Shown here piece by piece: positions 1 through 8,091 of a stretch of DNA of 64,000 nt. The stretch's first letter is position 1, and each line of letters opens with the position of its first letter. The DNA lies in NCBI RefSeq assembly GCF_010119205.1, contig NZ_WRXM01000001.1, positions 496,001-560,000 of the forward strand, read 5' to 3'. The notes beneath the pieces were generated by a model. The model did not search any database. It was not told where the DNA came from and saw only the letters and a list, made by a program, of their open reading frames with translations. This DNA comes from Haloarcula limicola (GTDB lineage: Archaea; Halobacteriota; Halobacteria; Halobacteriales; Haloarculaceae). The position numbers and the translations under genes were made by a program.

Positions 1-38
1 TCCCCCCACTCGGAGAGCGTCAGTCGTTCGACTCGCAT
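1..38 (-). CDS. partial CDS, 5' end only
   Basis: An ATG on the minus strand at 38-36 opens a frame that stays open to the window edge and gives 12 residues (MRVERLTLSEWG). The start lies 37 nt after the stop of the deacetylase gene upstream and 40 nt after an ATAACCAAT promoter element, so it looks like the next gene of the surface-polysaccharide group. The start loosely resembles FemAB-like acyltransferases, but 12 residues cannot prove a family. Confidence 0.45.
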   Translation of the reverse strand, partial: MRVERLTLSEWG

Positions 39-69
39 GTTGCTCGACTCCGAGTCGCTATGGAAGGGT

Positions 70-78
70 ATTGGTTAT
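70..78 (-). promoter_or_regulatory. ATAACCAAT promoter element
   Basis: The minus strand reads ATAACCAAT, with its first A 40 nt before the ATG at 38. It is a variant of the ATAACAA element seen before many genes in the first 27 kb and overlaps the stop codon of the deacetylase gene. Confidence 0.45.
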
Positions 79-1031
79 CGGGTTCCTACGCGGTCGTTGT
101 ACAGGTCTCCGGGCGACCCGACCCACGCGCCGCGGTCGAGCGCGGTCCGCACGAGGCGGCGGTAGAGGCGGTCGAATCCGGGGTGGTCCGAACTGAAGTA
201 GCGCGGGTGCCACAGCACCGTCATCACCGCGTCGTTCTCCTGGGCCTCCGAAAGCAGCGACTTACAGGCGGCCCACGCTTCCTCGAAGGAGTCGCTCGGG
301 TCCGGGAGCGCCGCCTCCATCGCCGTCAGCGGGAAGACGACGAACTCGTCGTCGAACGGTCTGAACGGTTCGTAGCCGTCGGTGAACCCGTACTCGGTGG
401 GACTGCCGAGCGTCGTGTCGTATCGGAGCCCGAGATCGCGGTAGTGCTCCCACGTCTCGGGTTCCTCCAGACGGAGATAGTGTTGTCGCCCCCCCAGTAC
501 CGACTCGCCGAGGACGGTTTCGAGGTGGTCCTTCTCGGCGGCCAGCCGCTCCCGGTCGTCGACCGACTCGTAGGAGCCGTGGAGACCGACTTCCCAGCCG
601 CCGTCGCGGAGTTTCGAGAGCAGGCCGCGGATGCGCTCGTCCTCGATGTCGTACCGGCCCGCGTACAGTTGCCAGCCCTCCATCGTCAGCCACTCGGCCG
701 GCGAGCGGTCGGTGAACAGCGACTGCTCGTCCAGGATGTAGAAGGCCGAACGGACCCCCTCACCGCGCTCGAAGTCGAGCAGGTCGTCGAACGTCCAGTA
801 GGGCGTCCGCCACGGCGCGAGGTCCAAGAGGTGGCTCGGATCCTGTCGAGTGAGCGCGTAGAAGACGGACTGATAGGTCTTGAACGGCCGGTCCACGTCG
901 TGGGTGAGACAGAGCGCGAACTCGTGGTCGTCGGGGATCCAATCGACGTCGTCGTCACTTTCGGATACGTCGCGGTCGCTCGCCGTCTCGGCACGCCCGT
1001 TCGCCGTCGCGTCGGGCCTGCTCGCCGTCAT
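75..1031 (-). CDS. polysaccharide deacetylase-like protein (RHDVD/THDVD type)
   Basis: Predicted 318-residue NodB-fold protein that probably removes an acyl group from a cell-surface sugar. The metal-site motif LTHDVD is at about residues 42-47, a second motif HGSYES at about 151-156 stands in place of the usual HxxxH, and WHPRYF lies near the C terminus. No signal peptide is visible, so a cytoplasmic role on a lipid-linked or nucleotide-linked precursor is likely (inference). The ATG at 1031 overlaps the stop of the DUF354 gene as ATGA, the last of three such overlaps in a four-gene cassette. A longer reading through the DUF354 gene in this frame is not credible. The substrate is unknown. 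Confidence 0.85.
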   Translation of the reverse strand: MTASRPDATANGRAETASDRDVSESDDDVDWIPDDHEFALCLTHDVDRPFKTYQSVFYALTRQDPSHLLDLAPWRTPYWTFDDLLDFERGEGVRSAFYILDEQSLFTDRSPAEWLTMEGWQLYAGRYDIEDERIRGLLSKLRDGGWEVGLHGSYESVDDRERLAAEKDHLETVLGESVLGGRQHYLRLEEPETWEHYRDLGLRYDTTLGSPTEYGFTDGYEPFRPFDDEFVVFPLTAMEAALPDPSDSFEEAWAACKSLLSEAQENDAVMTVLWHPRYFSSDHPGFDRLYRRLVRTALDRGAWVGSPGDLYNDRVGTR

Positions 1032-2065
1032 TCTGCGGCACCCAGCGCCTCTTCGAGGACCACGTCGGTCACGTCGACGCGGGTCTCCAGGAGCCGCTCC
1101 CGTCGGCCCTCCCACTGGGCCGCCGTTTCGGGGTCCTCGACCAGTTCCTTCAGTTTCGCAACCGCGTCGCCCTCCTCCCGGAAGTTGAAGACGAGGCCGT
1201 AATCTTCGAGTTCGCCGAACATCGAGACGTCGTCGTCGCCGACGAAGGAGTTCGAGCGGATCGACGGCGTCCCGAGCAGTCCGGCCTCCATCGCCATCGT
1301 CTGGGAGTCGCCGACGTAGCCGTCGGCGTAGTACAGCAGGTCGTGGATCGTCTCGGGCGGGACCGGGAGCCGGTACGCCTCGAAGGCCTCGGGGAGCTCG
1401 GACTCGCTGGTGATGTACACCTCGCCGTGACTGGAGAGGTACTCGACGAGCTCGCGCTTGGCCTCGCGGCTGAACCCGGAGTTGCCGACGTCGTGGTGGG
1501 CCTCCCAGGAGACGAACCGCAGGACGTAGTACGGTTCGTCCACGGTGACGCCATGCTCGCGCAGCCGCTCGGGGTCGGGGTCGAACCGGTCGGGATGGAG
1601 GTACGCCAGTTCGTGGTAGCCGTCGTAGCGGCGGTGTTTCCGGCCGAAGCCCATCTCGAAGTTGGCGGGCGTGCAGATCCGGGCGGTAAAGGGGACGGTC
1701 AGGCGTTCGAGCGTCCGCGTCTCGACCTCGTCGTCGGTGAAGGTGACGCTCGGCGTCCCCGTCAGGCGCGCGGCCTGTGCCGCGACGGGACTCAGGTGAC
1801 TGACGACCACGTCCGAGCCGAACTCGCGGATGGCCCGCATCAGTTTGAGCTCGCGCAGCGCCCACTCCAAGACGAGCCCCGGCGTCGAGTCGGCCTGTCG
1901 TGAGAGCACCCGGTAGTCGATGTCGTAGGCGTCGAGTAACTCCGTCGTCACCTCCTTCTCGCGGGCCGTCACCAGCGTCTCGTGGCCCGCGTCCTCCAGG
2001 TCCCAGATGGCGTGTTTGAACAGGTGGACGTGAGCCGGGTGGCCCACCTCGAAGTGGACGTTCAT
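1028..2065 (-). CDS. DUF354 glycosyltransferase-like protein
   Basis: A 345-residue protein starting MNVHFEVGHPAHVHLFKHAI, the typical N terminus of the archaeal DUF354 family, which has the GT-B fold seen in UDP-GlcNAc 2-epimerases and glycosyltransferases. No membrane segments are seen. The ATG at 2065 overlaps the stop of the preceding deacetylase as ATGA, which fixes the start. A much longer upstream start would read through that deacetylase out of frame. Its place between two deacetylases suggests it makes or transfers the sugar they act on (inference). No DUF354 member with a firmly known reaction is known to me. Confidence 0.85.
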   Translation of the reverse strand: MNVHFEVGHPAHVHLFKHAIWDLEDAGHETLVTAREKEVTTELLDAYDIDYRVLSRQADSTPGLVLEWALRELKLMRAIREFGSDVVVSHLSPVAAQAARLTGTPSVTFTDDEVETRTLERLTVPFTARICTPANFEMGFGRKHRRYDGYHELAYLHPDRFDPDPERLREHGVTVDEPYYVLRFVSWEAHHDVGNSGFSREAKRELVEYLSSHGEVYITSESELPEAFEAYRLPVPPETIHDLLYYADGYVGDSQTMAMEAGLLGTPSIRSNSFVGDDDVSMFGELEDYGLVFNFREEGDAVAKLKELVEDPETAAQWEGRRERLLETRVDVTDVVLEEALGAAE

Positions 2066-2835
2066 CGCAGCAGCGTCAACCCCCGCTTGCCCACGTTCGT
2101 GATCGCGTCCTTGGCCGTCTCGGCGACGTACTCCGTCGTCGAGTCCGCCCAGCGGTTGGGATGAGTCAGCAGACACGCCCGGGAGACCCGGCCCTCGCGG
2201 AGCAGGGCTTCGAGGTCGGCCGTCGAGTCGGCGCTGACCCGCTTGTCGCCCTCGCCCATCGTGTGGTCCTTTATCTTGAGCGCGCCGTCCTCCCACGTCC
2301 GGCCGGTGTCCGAGAAGTACGTCACGTCGGTGAAGTCCATCGACAGGTAGGCCTCGCCGATAATGTCGAACGGTTCGAGGTCGGCGGGGTCGTCCCACAT
2401 GTCGCGGTTGTCGTGGGGCGTCAGCGGATTGCCGTGCATGCAGACGGTGTCGACGTCCACGTGGTCCCGGAGCCTAGCGAGTTGCGTTCCGAACGACTGG
2501 CGCGCCCGCTCGACGTCCCCGTCCGCTCGGTCCAAGTCCTCGTAGTGATAGCCGACCTCGTGGCCGAGCGCGGCGAGGTCGCGGACGAACTGCGGGTCGA
2601 ACACCTTGTCGATTGTGCGGACGTAGTACGTGCTCGAAACGTCCCGCTCGGCCTCGATGCGGGCGAAGCGGGTCGAGTTCTCGGGCTTCCGGTCCACGTC
2701 GTGCCGGAGGATGACGAACCGCTCCGGGAGGGTCTCGCGTCGGATGTACTCCCTGACGGTGAGGAAGTCGTACCCCGCGTGCAAGCCGGTGTCGAGCAGG
2801 CTCGCGTACGCTGCGTCGGTGAAGTCCCGCGTCAT
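2062..2835 (-). CDS. polysaccharide deacetylase-like protein (RHDVD type)
   Basis: A 257-residue NodB-fold protein. The motif LRHDVDRKP at about residues 43-51 supplies the metal-binding aspartates, GYHYED at about 95-100 the histidine site, and CMHGNPL follows the barrel core. RHDVD proteins are often found in capsule and lipopolysaccharide clusters. It lies second in the cassette, with ATGA overlaps at both ends (2832-2835 and 2062-2065), so its translation is probably coupled to the acyltransferase before it. It is only distantly similar to the deacetylase at 75-1031, so the two probably act on different positions or substrates. Confidence 0.85.
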   Translation of the reverse strand: MTRDFTDAAYASLLDTGLHAGYDFLTVREYIRRETLPERFVILRHDVDRKPENSTRFARIEAERDVSSTYYVRTIDKVFDPQFVRDLAALGHEVGYHYEDLDRADGDVERARQSFGTQLARLRDHVDVDTVCMHGNPLTPHDNRDMWDDPADLEPFDIIGEAYLSMDFTDVTYFSDTGRTWEDGALKIKDHTMGEGDKRVSADSTADLEALLREGRVSRACLLTHPNRWADSTTEYVAETAKDAITNVGKRGLTLLR

Positions 2836-3413
2836 CGGTAGGCGTTGACCGCGTCCAGGTGTTCCGGGAGCGGGCGATGTTTCGCGGGCGTCCCGACCGC
2901 CAGCGTCCGCGGCGGCACGTCGTCGGTGACGACGGCCCCGGCCGCGACGAACGAGCGCTCGCCGACGGAGATACCCGGCAGGATCGTCGCGTTCGCCCCG
3001 ATGGAGACGTCGTCTTCGAGCGTCGGTCCGCGGAGGTCACCGCCCCGCCGCAGCGGATAGGGGTCGTTTGTCAGCACGGCCCGCGGCCCGAGGAACACTC
3101 GGTTCCCGATGGTCGTCTGCGGCGGGACGTAGACGCCCGTCTGCATGCTCACCTCGTCACCGACGTCGCACTGGCCGTCGATGACGGTCTGTGTCCCGAC
3201 GACGGCGTCGTGACCGATGGTCGTCTCCTCGCGGATCAGGGCGTTGTGACCGGTCTGCAACCGGTCGCCGACGACGACGTCGGGGTAGAGGATCGTCCCG
3301 CCGCGTATCACGGAGTCGTCGCCGATGCTCGCGGGCGACTGCTCGCCGTCCGGCGGGAGGAGCTGTGCGGACTCGGCGATGCGACAATTGCTGCCTATCC
3401 GGCACTTACTCAT
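2832..3413 (-). CDS. hexapeptide-repeat acyltransferase (left-handed beta-helix)
   Basis: A 193-residue left-handed beta-helix acyltransferase with repeated [LIV]-G-x4 hexapeptides from about residue 5 to 170 (for example IGHDAVVG, IGNRVFLG, VSIGANATILPG, VGERSFVAAGAVVT). Such enzymes N- or O-acetylate sugars, as in the WbpD/PglD groups, and act as trimers in the cytoplasm. It is first in the cassette. The stop overlaps the next start as ATGA. The ATG at 3413 is 107 nt downstream of an ATAACAAAG element and overlaps the end of a 23-codon leader ORF. Acetylation by this protein and deacetylation by its neighbours suggest that the acylation state of a glycan is edited. Confidence 0.88.
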   Translation of the reverse strand: MSKCRIGSNCRIAESAQLLPPDGEQSPASIGDDSVIRGGTILYPDVVVGDRLQTGHNALIREETTIGHDAVVGTQTVIDGQCDVGDEVSMQTGVYVPPQTTIGNRVFLGPRAVLTNDPYPLRRGGDLRGPTLEDDVSIGANATILPGISVGERSFVAAGAVVTDDVPPRTLAVGTPAKHRPLPEHLDAVNAYR

Positions 3414-3477
3414 CGAGATACCTCCGTTCGGGCTGTCGGTGCGTCACTGGCTGGGCGCGACTGTCGGAGCCGGTCAT
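3406..3477 (-). CDS. possible leader mini-ORF, 23 codons
   Basis: An ATG at 3477 (MTGSDSRAQP...) lies 43 nt after the ATAACAAAG element. The frame ends in TAA at 3408-3406, overlapping the acyltransferase ATG (3413) by 8 nt. It may be translated from a nearly leaderless transcript and re-initiate translation of the cassette. Chance cannot be excluded for a frame this short. Confidence 0.3.
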   Translation of the reverse strand: MTGSDSRAQPVTHRQPERRYLDE

Positions 3478-3511
3478 CTTGCGTTCGAGCGAGATTTCGG
3501 CCAGTTCGAGG

Positions 3512-3520
3512 CTTTGTTAT
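3512..3520 (-). promoter_or_regulatory. ATAACAAAG promoter element
   Basis: The minus strand reads CATAACAAAGCC upstream of the four-gene deacetylase/acyltransferase cassette. The same nine bases occur upstream of the genes at 5673, 10490, 16122 and 20521. Confidence 0.6.
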
Positions 3521-3611
3521 GGAGAGCCTGTGCGGCCGCCGCACTCGGCGGCTCGGTCTCTGTCCTCGGTAAATTGACGCTACGAATCCCTTACTCCCGT
3601 ATCGTCGTCGT

Positions 3612-3620
3612 ATAACCAAG
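3612..3620 (+). promoter_or_regulatory. ATAACCAAG promoter element
   Basis: TATAACCAAG lies with its first motif A 34 nt before the ATG at 3646, the spacing expected for a TATA box of a leaderless haloarchaeal transcript. It is a one-base variant of ATAACAAAG and is divergent from the element at 3512-3520. Confidence 0.55.
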
Positions 3621-3645
3621 GTGAGCGCCGGCCACTCGACGACAA

Positions 3646-4596
3646 ATGGGAACCGTCGTCATCTCCGTCGACGCCGAACTGGGCTGGGGGTTTCACGACT
3701 ACGAACCGGGAGACCGCCCGACCGAACGCATCGAGCGGTCGCGCTGGGGGTGGAACCGACTCGCCGACCTCTTCGAGGAGTTCCGCATTCCCGCGACGTG
3801 GGCGATCGTCGGCCACCTCTTCGAATCGGAGTGCAACGGGGCGCACGTCGGCCACCCGTCGCCGCCGGGGTGGTTCGACCACGAGCGCGACCCCGACCCG
3901 ATGCCCGCGGAGTTCCGCTTCGCACCGGACCTGATCCGCTCGCTCGTCGACGGTCCGGTCGACCACGATATCGGATCGCACACGTACTCCCACGTCGAGT
4001 TCGGCGAGTCGTACGCGACGCCCGAGCTCGCGCGCGCCGAGTGCGAACGCTCGGTCGAAGTCGCGGAGGCCGCGGGGCTCTCGCTGTCGTCGTTCATCTT
4101 CCCCCGGAACAAACTCGGCCACCGCGCGGCGCTCGCCGAGACCGGATTCACCTGCTACCGGGGGCCGGCACCGGAACCCGCCATCGACGGGCCGCTGTTG
4201 GCTCCGGCGCGGAAGCTCGCTCGCGCGACGGTCGTCGACGCCGCGCCGCCGCTGGTCGAGCCGACGGTCGACGAGCACGGGCTGGTGAACGTCCCCGCGT
4301 CGCTGTTCCTCTACGAACTCCAAGGCCCCGCGCGCCGGGCGATCGCGTCGGCAGTCGGCGACCCGGTTCTGAAGCAGGCCCGCCTCGGCATCGACGCGGC
4401 GGCGGCCGGCGACGGCATCTGTCACCTCTGGTTGCACCCGAACAACGTCAGACGGGAGTACGACGTCGAGCCGCTCCGAGAGATACTGCGCTACCTCGAC
4501 CGCGCGCGCGAGCGGACGGACTTGACCGTCGAGACGATGGCGGACGTCGCGGAAGCGACGCTGCGCGGTGAGCGGCAGACGGCGAAACAGGTCTGA
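3646..4596 (+). CDS. polysaccharide deacetylase (CE4, NodB domain)
   Basis: A 316-residue CE4-type deacetylase. The first motif is VVISVDAELGWGF (catalytic/metal Asp at about residue 9) and the metal-binding HTYSH motif is at about residues 112-116. FIFPRN and LWLHPNN follow at the expected places in the barrel. There is no signal peptide, so it is cytoplasmic or loosely membrane-associated. The start is fixed by the promoter element 34 nt upstream, which implies a leaderless mRNA. It is divergent from the acylation cassette and probably expressed with it. The substrate is unknown; a glycan or lipid-linked sugar is likely. Confidence 0.88.
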   Translation: MGTVVISVDAELGWGFHDYEPGDRPTERIERSRWGWNRLADLFEEFRIPATWAIVGHLFESECNGAHVGHPSPPGWFDHERDPDPMPAEFRFAPDLIRSLVDGPVDHDIGSHTYSHVEFGESYATPELARAECERSVEVAEAAGLSLSSFIFPRNKLGHRAALAETGFTCYRGPAPEPAIDGPLLAPARKLARATVVDAAPPLVEPTVDEHGLVNVPASLFLYELQGPARRAIASAVGDPVLKQARLGIDAAAAGDGICHLWLHPNNVRREYDVEPLREILRYLDRARERTDLTVETMADVAEATLRGERQTAKQV

Positions 4597-4642
4597 GCGA
4601 GGAGGACGGTTTACGCTCGGACGCGCCGAGGCGGCGTCGCGT

Positions 4643-5422
4643 TCACTCGCCCGACTGCGCGGCCGAGGCGTCTCCCTCTCCGCTCTCGGAGTCGGCGTCG
4701 GCGGCGATGGGTTCGTCGCGGAGGCGGCGCTCGGCCTCGTCGCGGTCCTCGGGGTAGCCGATGTCGTTTCGCCAGCCGTTCATGCGGATGGCGTCGATGG
4801 TGCGACCCGAGTCCAGGAGGAGGTCGACGGCGTCGCTGATCTCGTACTCGCCGCGGTCGGAGGGCTGGACGAGGTGACAGGCGTGGAAGATCGCCGGCGT
4901 GAACGTGTAGAAACCGGTCATCACGAGGTTCGACGGCGGGTCGTCGGGCTTCTCGACGACGTTCGTTATCTCGCCGTACTTGTTGGTGTCACAGACGCCG
5001 TAGCGACTCGCCTCGTCCCAGGGCACCTCCTCGACGAGGAAGGCGGCGTCCGCGCGCTCCTCCTGCTGGCGGTTGACCACGTCGCGGAGGTTGGCCTCGA
5101 AGATGTTGTCGCCGAGCATCAGCATGAAGTCGTCGTCGATGTGCTCTTCGACGGTCAGCATCGCATGGGCTAACCCCTTCTGCTCGCGCTGGTGCGTATA
5201 GGTGATCGGGACGCCGTCGAAGCTGTCCTCGTAGTGGTTGATTATCGCCTGTTTCTTGTAGCCGACGACGACCAACAGCTCGTCGGCTCCCAGTTCGATC
5301 AGCTGTTCGAAGCAGTGCGTCAGGATGGGCTTGCCGTCGACCTCGACCATCCCCTTGGGCTTGTCCTCGGTGAGCGGGCGGAGGCGGCTCCCCTTCCCGG
5401 CCGCGAGTATCACAGCGTCCAT
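4643..5422 (-). CDS. sugar-1-phosphate nucleotidyltransferase (AglF/RmlA type)
   Basis: A 259-residue nucleotidyltransferase that activates a sugar phosphate with UTP or dTTP. The N-terminal signature LAAGKGSRLRPLTEDKPKG at about residues 6-24 binds the nucleotide, LGDNIF at about 98-103 gives the metal Asp, and VEKP follows. It has the short catalytic domain only, like AglF (glucose-1-phosphate uridylyltransferase) of Haloferax, and ends in an acidic tail of about 25 residues. It is convergent with the deacetylase at 3646. The minus strand has TATACCTTT about 37 nt before the start, so its promoter differs from the ATAACAA group. UTP or dTTP use cannot be told from the sequence. Confidence 0.85.
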   Translation of the reverse strand: MDAVILAAGKGSRLRPLTEDKPKGMVEVDGKPILTHCFEQLIELGADELLVVVGYKKQAIINHYEDSFDGVPITYTHQREQKGLAHAMLTVEEHIDDDFMLMLGDNIFEANLRDVVNRQQEERADAAFLVEEVPWDEASRYGVCDTNKYGEITNVVEKPDDPPSNLVMTGFYTFTPAIFHACHLVQPSDRGEYEISDAVDLLLDSGRTIDAIRMNGWRNDIGYPEDRDEAERRLRDEPIAADADSESGEGDASAAQSGE

Positions 5423-5639
5423 CGTACTCGGAGTACGGAACCTGACCGGGGAAAGGTATAGTCCGCCTTCGCGGAGTAGCGGCCGGTTTCGACCGGGCTC
5501 TCGGCCGGGAACCGTCCGCCCGGAGACGGGTCCGTGTCCGACGAGTAGAGACTCGACTCGTCACGGTTCGACGGGTCGGTATCGTCTCCGACAGCCGCTA
5601 ATACGCCGTTATCTCCCGTCCGGGGGCGGCTCGCTCCGC

Positions 5640-5648
5640 ATAACAAAG
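5640..5648 (+). promoter_or_regulatory. ATAACAAAG promoter element
   Basis: CATAACAAAG lies with its first motif A 33 nt before the ATG at 5673. The spacing matches a TATA box with a leaderless start and favours 5673 over the in-frame ATG at 5661. Confidence 0.6.
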
Positions 5649-5672
5649 TACGCCCGAAGCATGCGCGTAACT

Positions 5673-6287
5673 ATGACACAGCAGTGGACTATCAGCGGCG
5701 ACTACGTCGAGGCGTGCAACTGCGAGGTCGCCTGCCAGTGCGTCTGGCTCGAACCGCCGGACGACGACGTCTGTACCGTCTCGCTCGCATGGCACATCCG
5801 CGAGGGGAACTACGGGGACGTGGACCTGAGCGACCTCTCGGTCGGGATGCTCATCTCGACCGAGGAGGGGGTCATGTTCGACTCCGAAACCGAGTGGGAC
5901 GTCGTCCTCATGATAGACGAGACGGCCGACGACGACCAGCGCGAGGCGATCGAGGACATCTACTTCGGCCGGGCCGGGGGTATCTGGGAACCGGTCGCCG
6001 ACACGCACGTCAGGTCGGCCGAGACCGCCACCGTCCCGATCGAGTTCTCCCGGGACGGCGACGAATACGCCGTCGAGATCGGCGACGCCGTCACCATGGA
6101 AGCCCACGGGGCCGTCGGCTTTAACGACGAGGTCGGCACCATCTCACCGCATCCGCTGACGAAGAGCACGAAAGTCCAGACCGGCAAGTCGACGACGGCC
6201 ACGGTGTCCTACGGCGACGGCGAGTTCGAGTGGGACGTCTCGGGCAACAACGCGTATCTCGGGGACTTCGAACTGGCGAACTCGTAG
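5673..6287 (+). CDS. DUF1326 cysteine-motif protein
   Basis: A 204-residue DUF1326 protein. The N terminus carries CNCEVACQC (Cys at about residues 15, 17, 21 and 23), a likely metal- or thiol-active site. The rest is a soluble beta-rich domain rich in acidic residues. DUF1326 genes are often followed by DUF2182 membrane proteins, as here, so the two probably work together. The biochemical role is unknown. The start at 5673 is preferred because the promoter element lies 33 nt upstream; an in-frame ATG at 5661 would add four residues (MRVT). Confidence 0.85.
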   Translation: MTQQWTISGDYVEACNCEVACQCVWLEPPDDDVCTVSLAWHIREGNYGDVDLSDLSVGMLISTEEGVMFDSETEWDVVLMIDETADDDQREAIEDIYFGRAGGIWEPVADTHVRSAETATVPIEFSRDGDEYAVEIGDAVTMEAHGAVGFNDEVGTISPHPLTKSTKVQTGKSTTATVSYGDGEFEWDVSGNNAYLGDFELANS

Positions 6288-6290
6288 GTC

Positions 6291-6353
6291 ATGGCCGACG
6301 ACCGCCCCGGCGATACCGCCGACGACGGGGGAGGCGATGCGAGAAGCGTTTAG
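6291..6353 (+). CDS. possible bridging mini-ORF, 20 codons
   Basis: An ATG three bases after the DUF1326 stop opens an acidic 20-codon frame (MADDRPGDTADD...) that ends in TAG inside the start of the DUF2182 gene (17-nt overlap). It could couple translation across the 49-nt gap. The acidic composition is protein-like for a haloarchaeon, but evidence is limited to position. Confidence 0.28.
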   Translation: MADDRPGDTADDGGGDARSV

Positions 6354-7128
6354 ACGGCGGTTCGGGCTACAGCGCGCTCCGACGGTCGCGCTCGTCACCT
6401 ACGTGATAGCGCTGCTCGCGTGGGTCGCCGTCGTCGAGCGCTGGCTCCCGATGGTGGGGTCGGACGGCGGGATGGAGATGCAGATGTCGGCACCCGGCGC
6501 TCCGGAAGCGATGGCGCTCTCGAACGGCCTCCCGGGCGTGGGGCTGTACCTCGTCATGTGGGGCGTGATGATGGTCGCCATGATGTACCCGTCCTCGGTC
6601 CCGCTGTTTCGCATGTACCACCGGACGATCGCGGGGGCCACGCGCTCGGGCAGGGCGGCTCGTCTGGCGGCGTTCATGGGCACGTACGCGCTCGTCTGGA
6701 CGCTCACCGGCGTCGTGCCGCTCGCGGTGAACGCCGTCGTGCCCGTCGCCGCCGTCGCCGAATCGCACACCGCGCTCCTGTTCGGCGGGACGCTGGTGTT
6801 GCTCTCGGCGTATCAGCTCTCGCCGTACAAGTACCGGTGCCTGAGATACTGCCGGACGCCGCTCGGATTCCTGATGGAGTACCAGCGGCCGGGGATCCGC
6901 GGCGCGGCTGCGATGAGCGCCCGCTTCAGCCTCTTCTGCGTCGGCTGTTGCTGGGCGCTGTTCGCCGTGATGGTCGTCGTCGGCTCGATGAACGTCCTCT
7001 GGATGGCCGCGCTCACCGTTGTGCTCTCGCTCGAACGTCTCGTCGGGTGGGGTGAGCGGCTGGCCAGCGGCGTCGGCGTCCTCGCGGGCGTCGGCGGCGC
7101 GGCGTTGCTCCTGTTCGCACTCTCATGA
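6337..7128 (+). CDS. DUF2182 integral membrane protein
   Basis: A 263-residue multi-pass membrane protein with about six hydrophobic segments. The family marks are the Met-rich stretch MMVAMMYPSSVPLF at about residues 78-91, the Cys pair in YKYRCLRYCRTPLGF, and CVGCC in a later helix. The Met, Cys and His content suggests metal binding (inference). It follows the DUF1326 gene on the same strand with a 49-nt gap and is convergent with the BKACE gene. Function is not established; transport or membrane handling of a metal or thiol compound is possible. Confidence 0.85.
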   Translation: MREAFRRRFGLQRAPTVALVTYVIALLAWVAVVERWLPMVGSDGGMEMQMSAPGAPEAMALSNGLPGVGLYLVMWGVMMVAMMYPSSVPLFRMYHRTIAGATRSGRAARLAAFMGTYALVWTLTGVVPLAVNAVVPVAAVAESHTALLFGGTLVLLSAYQLSPYKYRCLRYCRTPLGFLMEYQRPGIRGAAAMSARFSLFCVGCCWALFAVMVVVGSMNVLWMAALTVVLSLERLVGWGERLASGVGVLAGVGGAALLLFALS

Positions 7129-7151
7129 GCGAGAACGAGATAGAAGAGGGT

Positions 7152-8024
7152 TCAGGCTTCGATATCGTCGTTCGCTACCTCTTTCCCCGGGAGACCGACG
7201 AGGCGACGCGCGCCGTCGGCGTCGGTGAGGTCACGGAGGGAGTTGCGCGCGAGTTCCGCGACCTGTCGGACCAGCTGCGCGTTGCGCGACACCGGCGTCT
7301 CGGGGTCGAAGAAGAGGTTGTCCTCCATGCCGACCATCGGGTGAGCACCGAGGAAGAACGCCATCGCCGTCAGCGGGTACTGGTTGGGACCGGTCGCCCG
7401 CACGAGGCAGTGGGCCCGCTCCGGCACGGCGTCGAGCAACGCCAGCAGGTTCTGTGGCGTTCCGACCGTTCCGTCGGGAGCGCCGAACAGCAGCGTCACG
7501 ACCGGCGGCCCGTCGAACGCCCCCTGCTCGCGCAGGCGGTCGACCTCGTGGAGGTCCCGACCGCTCGTGACCAGCAGGTTCGGAACGACCCCTCGGTCTT
7601 GCAGTTCGCCGACGAACTGGTCGACGTCGCGGCGGCTCGTCGCCGACGTCCCGCGGTGACCGTGCTGTGCCGGGCCGACGCGAACCGACGCGAGATCCGG
7701 CAGCGGGCCGTCGTCGATGGCGGCGAGGAAATCCCCGGGCGGGCAGTCCGGCCCGACGGCGTACTCCACAATCACGTCGTCCCCGCAGCGGTCGTGGACG
7801 GCGGTGCCGAACGCCGGCAACCGGGCCGGCGCGGGGTCACCGTCGCTGTCGCGCCCGTGGAGATGGGCGATAGACGCCCCGAGGGCGACGGCCTCGTAGA
7901 TTTGATCGGCCACGTCCTCGGCGGTCACGGGCAGCGAATCGTTCGCGTCGGTCGAGTAGCGATACCCCGTCGGCGCGACACCGAGTGTGACCTCGTCACC
8001 GCGGATGTAGTCGTCGTACGTCAT
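7152..8024 (-). CDS. beta-keto acid cleavage enzyme family protein (BKACE, DUF849)
   Basis: A 290-residue TIM-barrel protein of the BKACE family, whose founding member Kce cleaves 3-keto-5-aminohexanoate with acetyl-CoA. The zinc-site motif AHLHGRD is at about residues 53-59, and GMEDNLFF near the C terminus is the family's conserved substrate loop. Length is normal. The substrate of this member cannot be named; the family accepts many beta-keto acids. It stands alone between the DUF2182 gene and a small acidic gene and has no visible link to polysaccharide synthesis. Confidence 0.85.
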   Translation of the reverse strand: MTYDDYIRGDEVTLGVAPTGYRYSTDANDSLPVTAEDVADQIYEAVALGASIAHLHGRDSDGDPAPARLPAFGTAVHDRCGDDVIVEYAVGPDCPPGDFLAAIDDGPLPDLASVRVGPAQHGHRGTSATSRRDVDQFVGELQDRGVVPNLLVTSGRDLHEVDRLREQGAFDGPPVVTLLFGAPDGTVGTPQNLLALLDAVPERAHCLVRATGPNQYPLTAMAFFLGAHPMVGMEDNLFFDPETPVSRNAQLVRQVAELARNSLRDLTDADGARRLVGLPGKEVANDDIEA

Positions 8025-8091
8025 CGTCGGCCCCCTGAGATCGGGTGTGTGGTCACACCACGGACCGACCGTTAGTTATGGAGGTCTTTCG

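Noticed and set aside
75-1865. One long 596-codon frame on the minus strand
   Set aside because: Its first half is an Arg-rich shadow of the DUF354 gene. The real gene starts at 1031, where the ATG overlaps the DUF354 stop.
5410-5646. A 78-codon minus-strand frame ending inside the nucleotidyltransferase start
   Set aside because: It runs over the divergent promoter region and the ATAACAAAG element of the opposite gene; no family resemblance and no promoter of its own.
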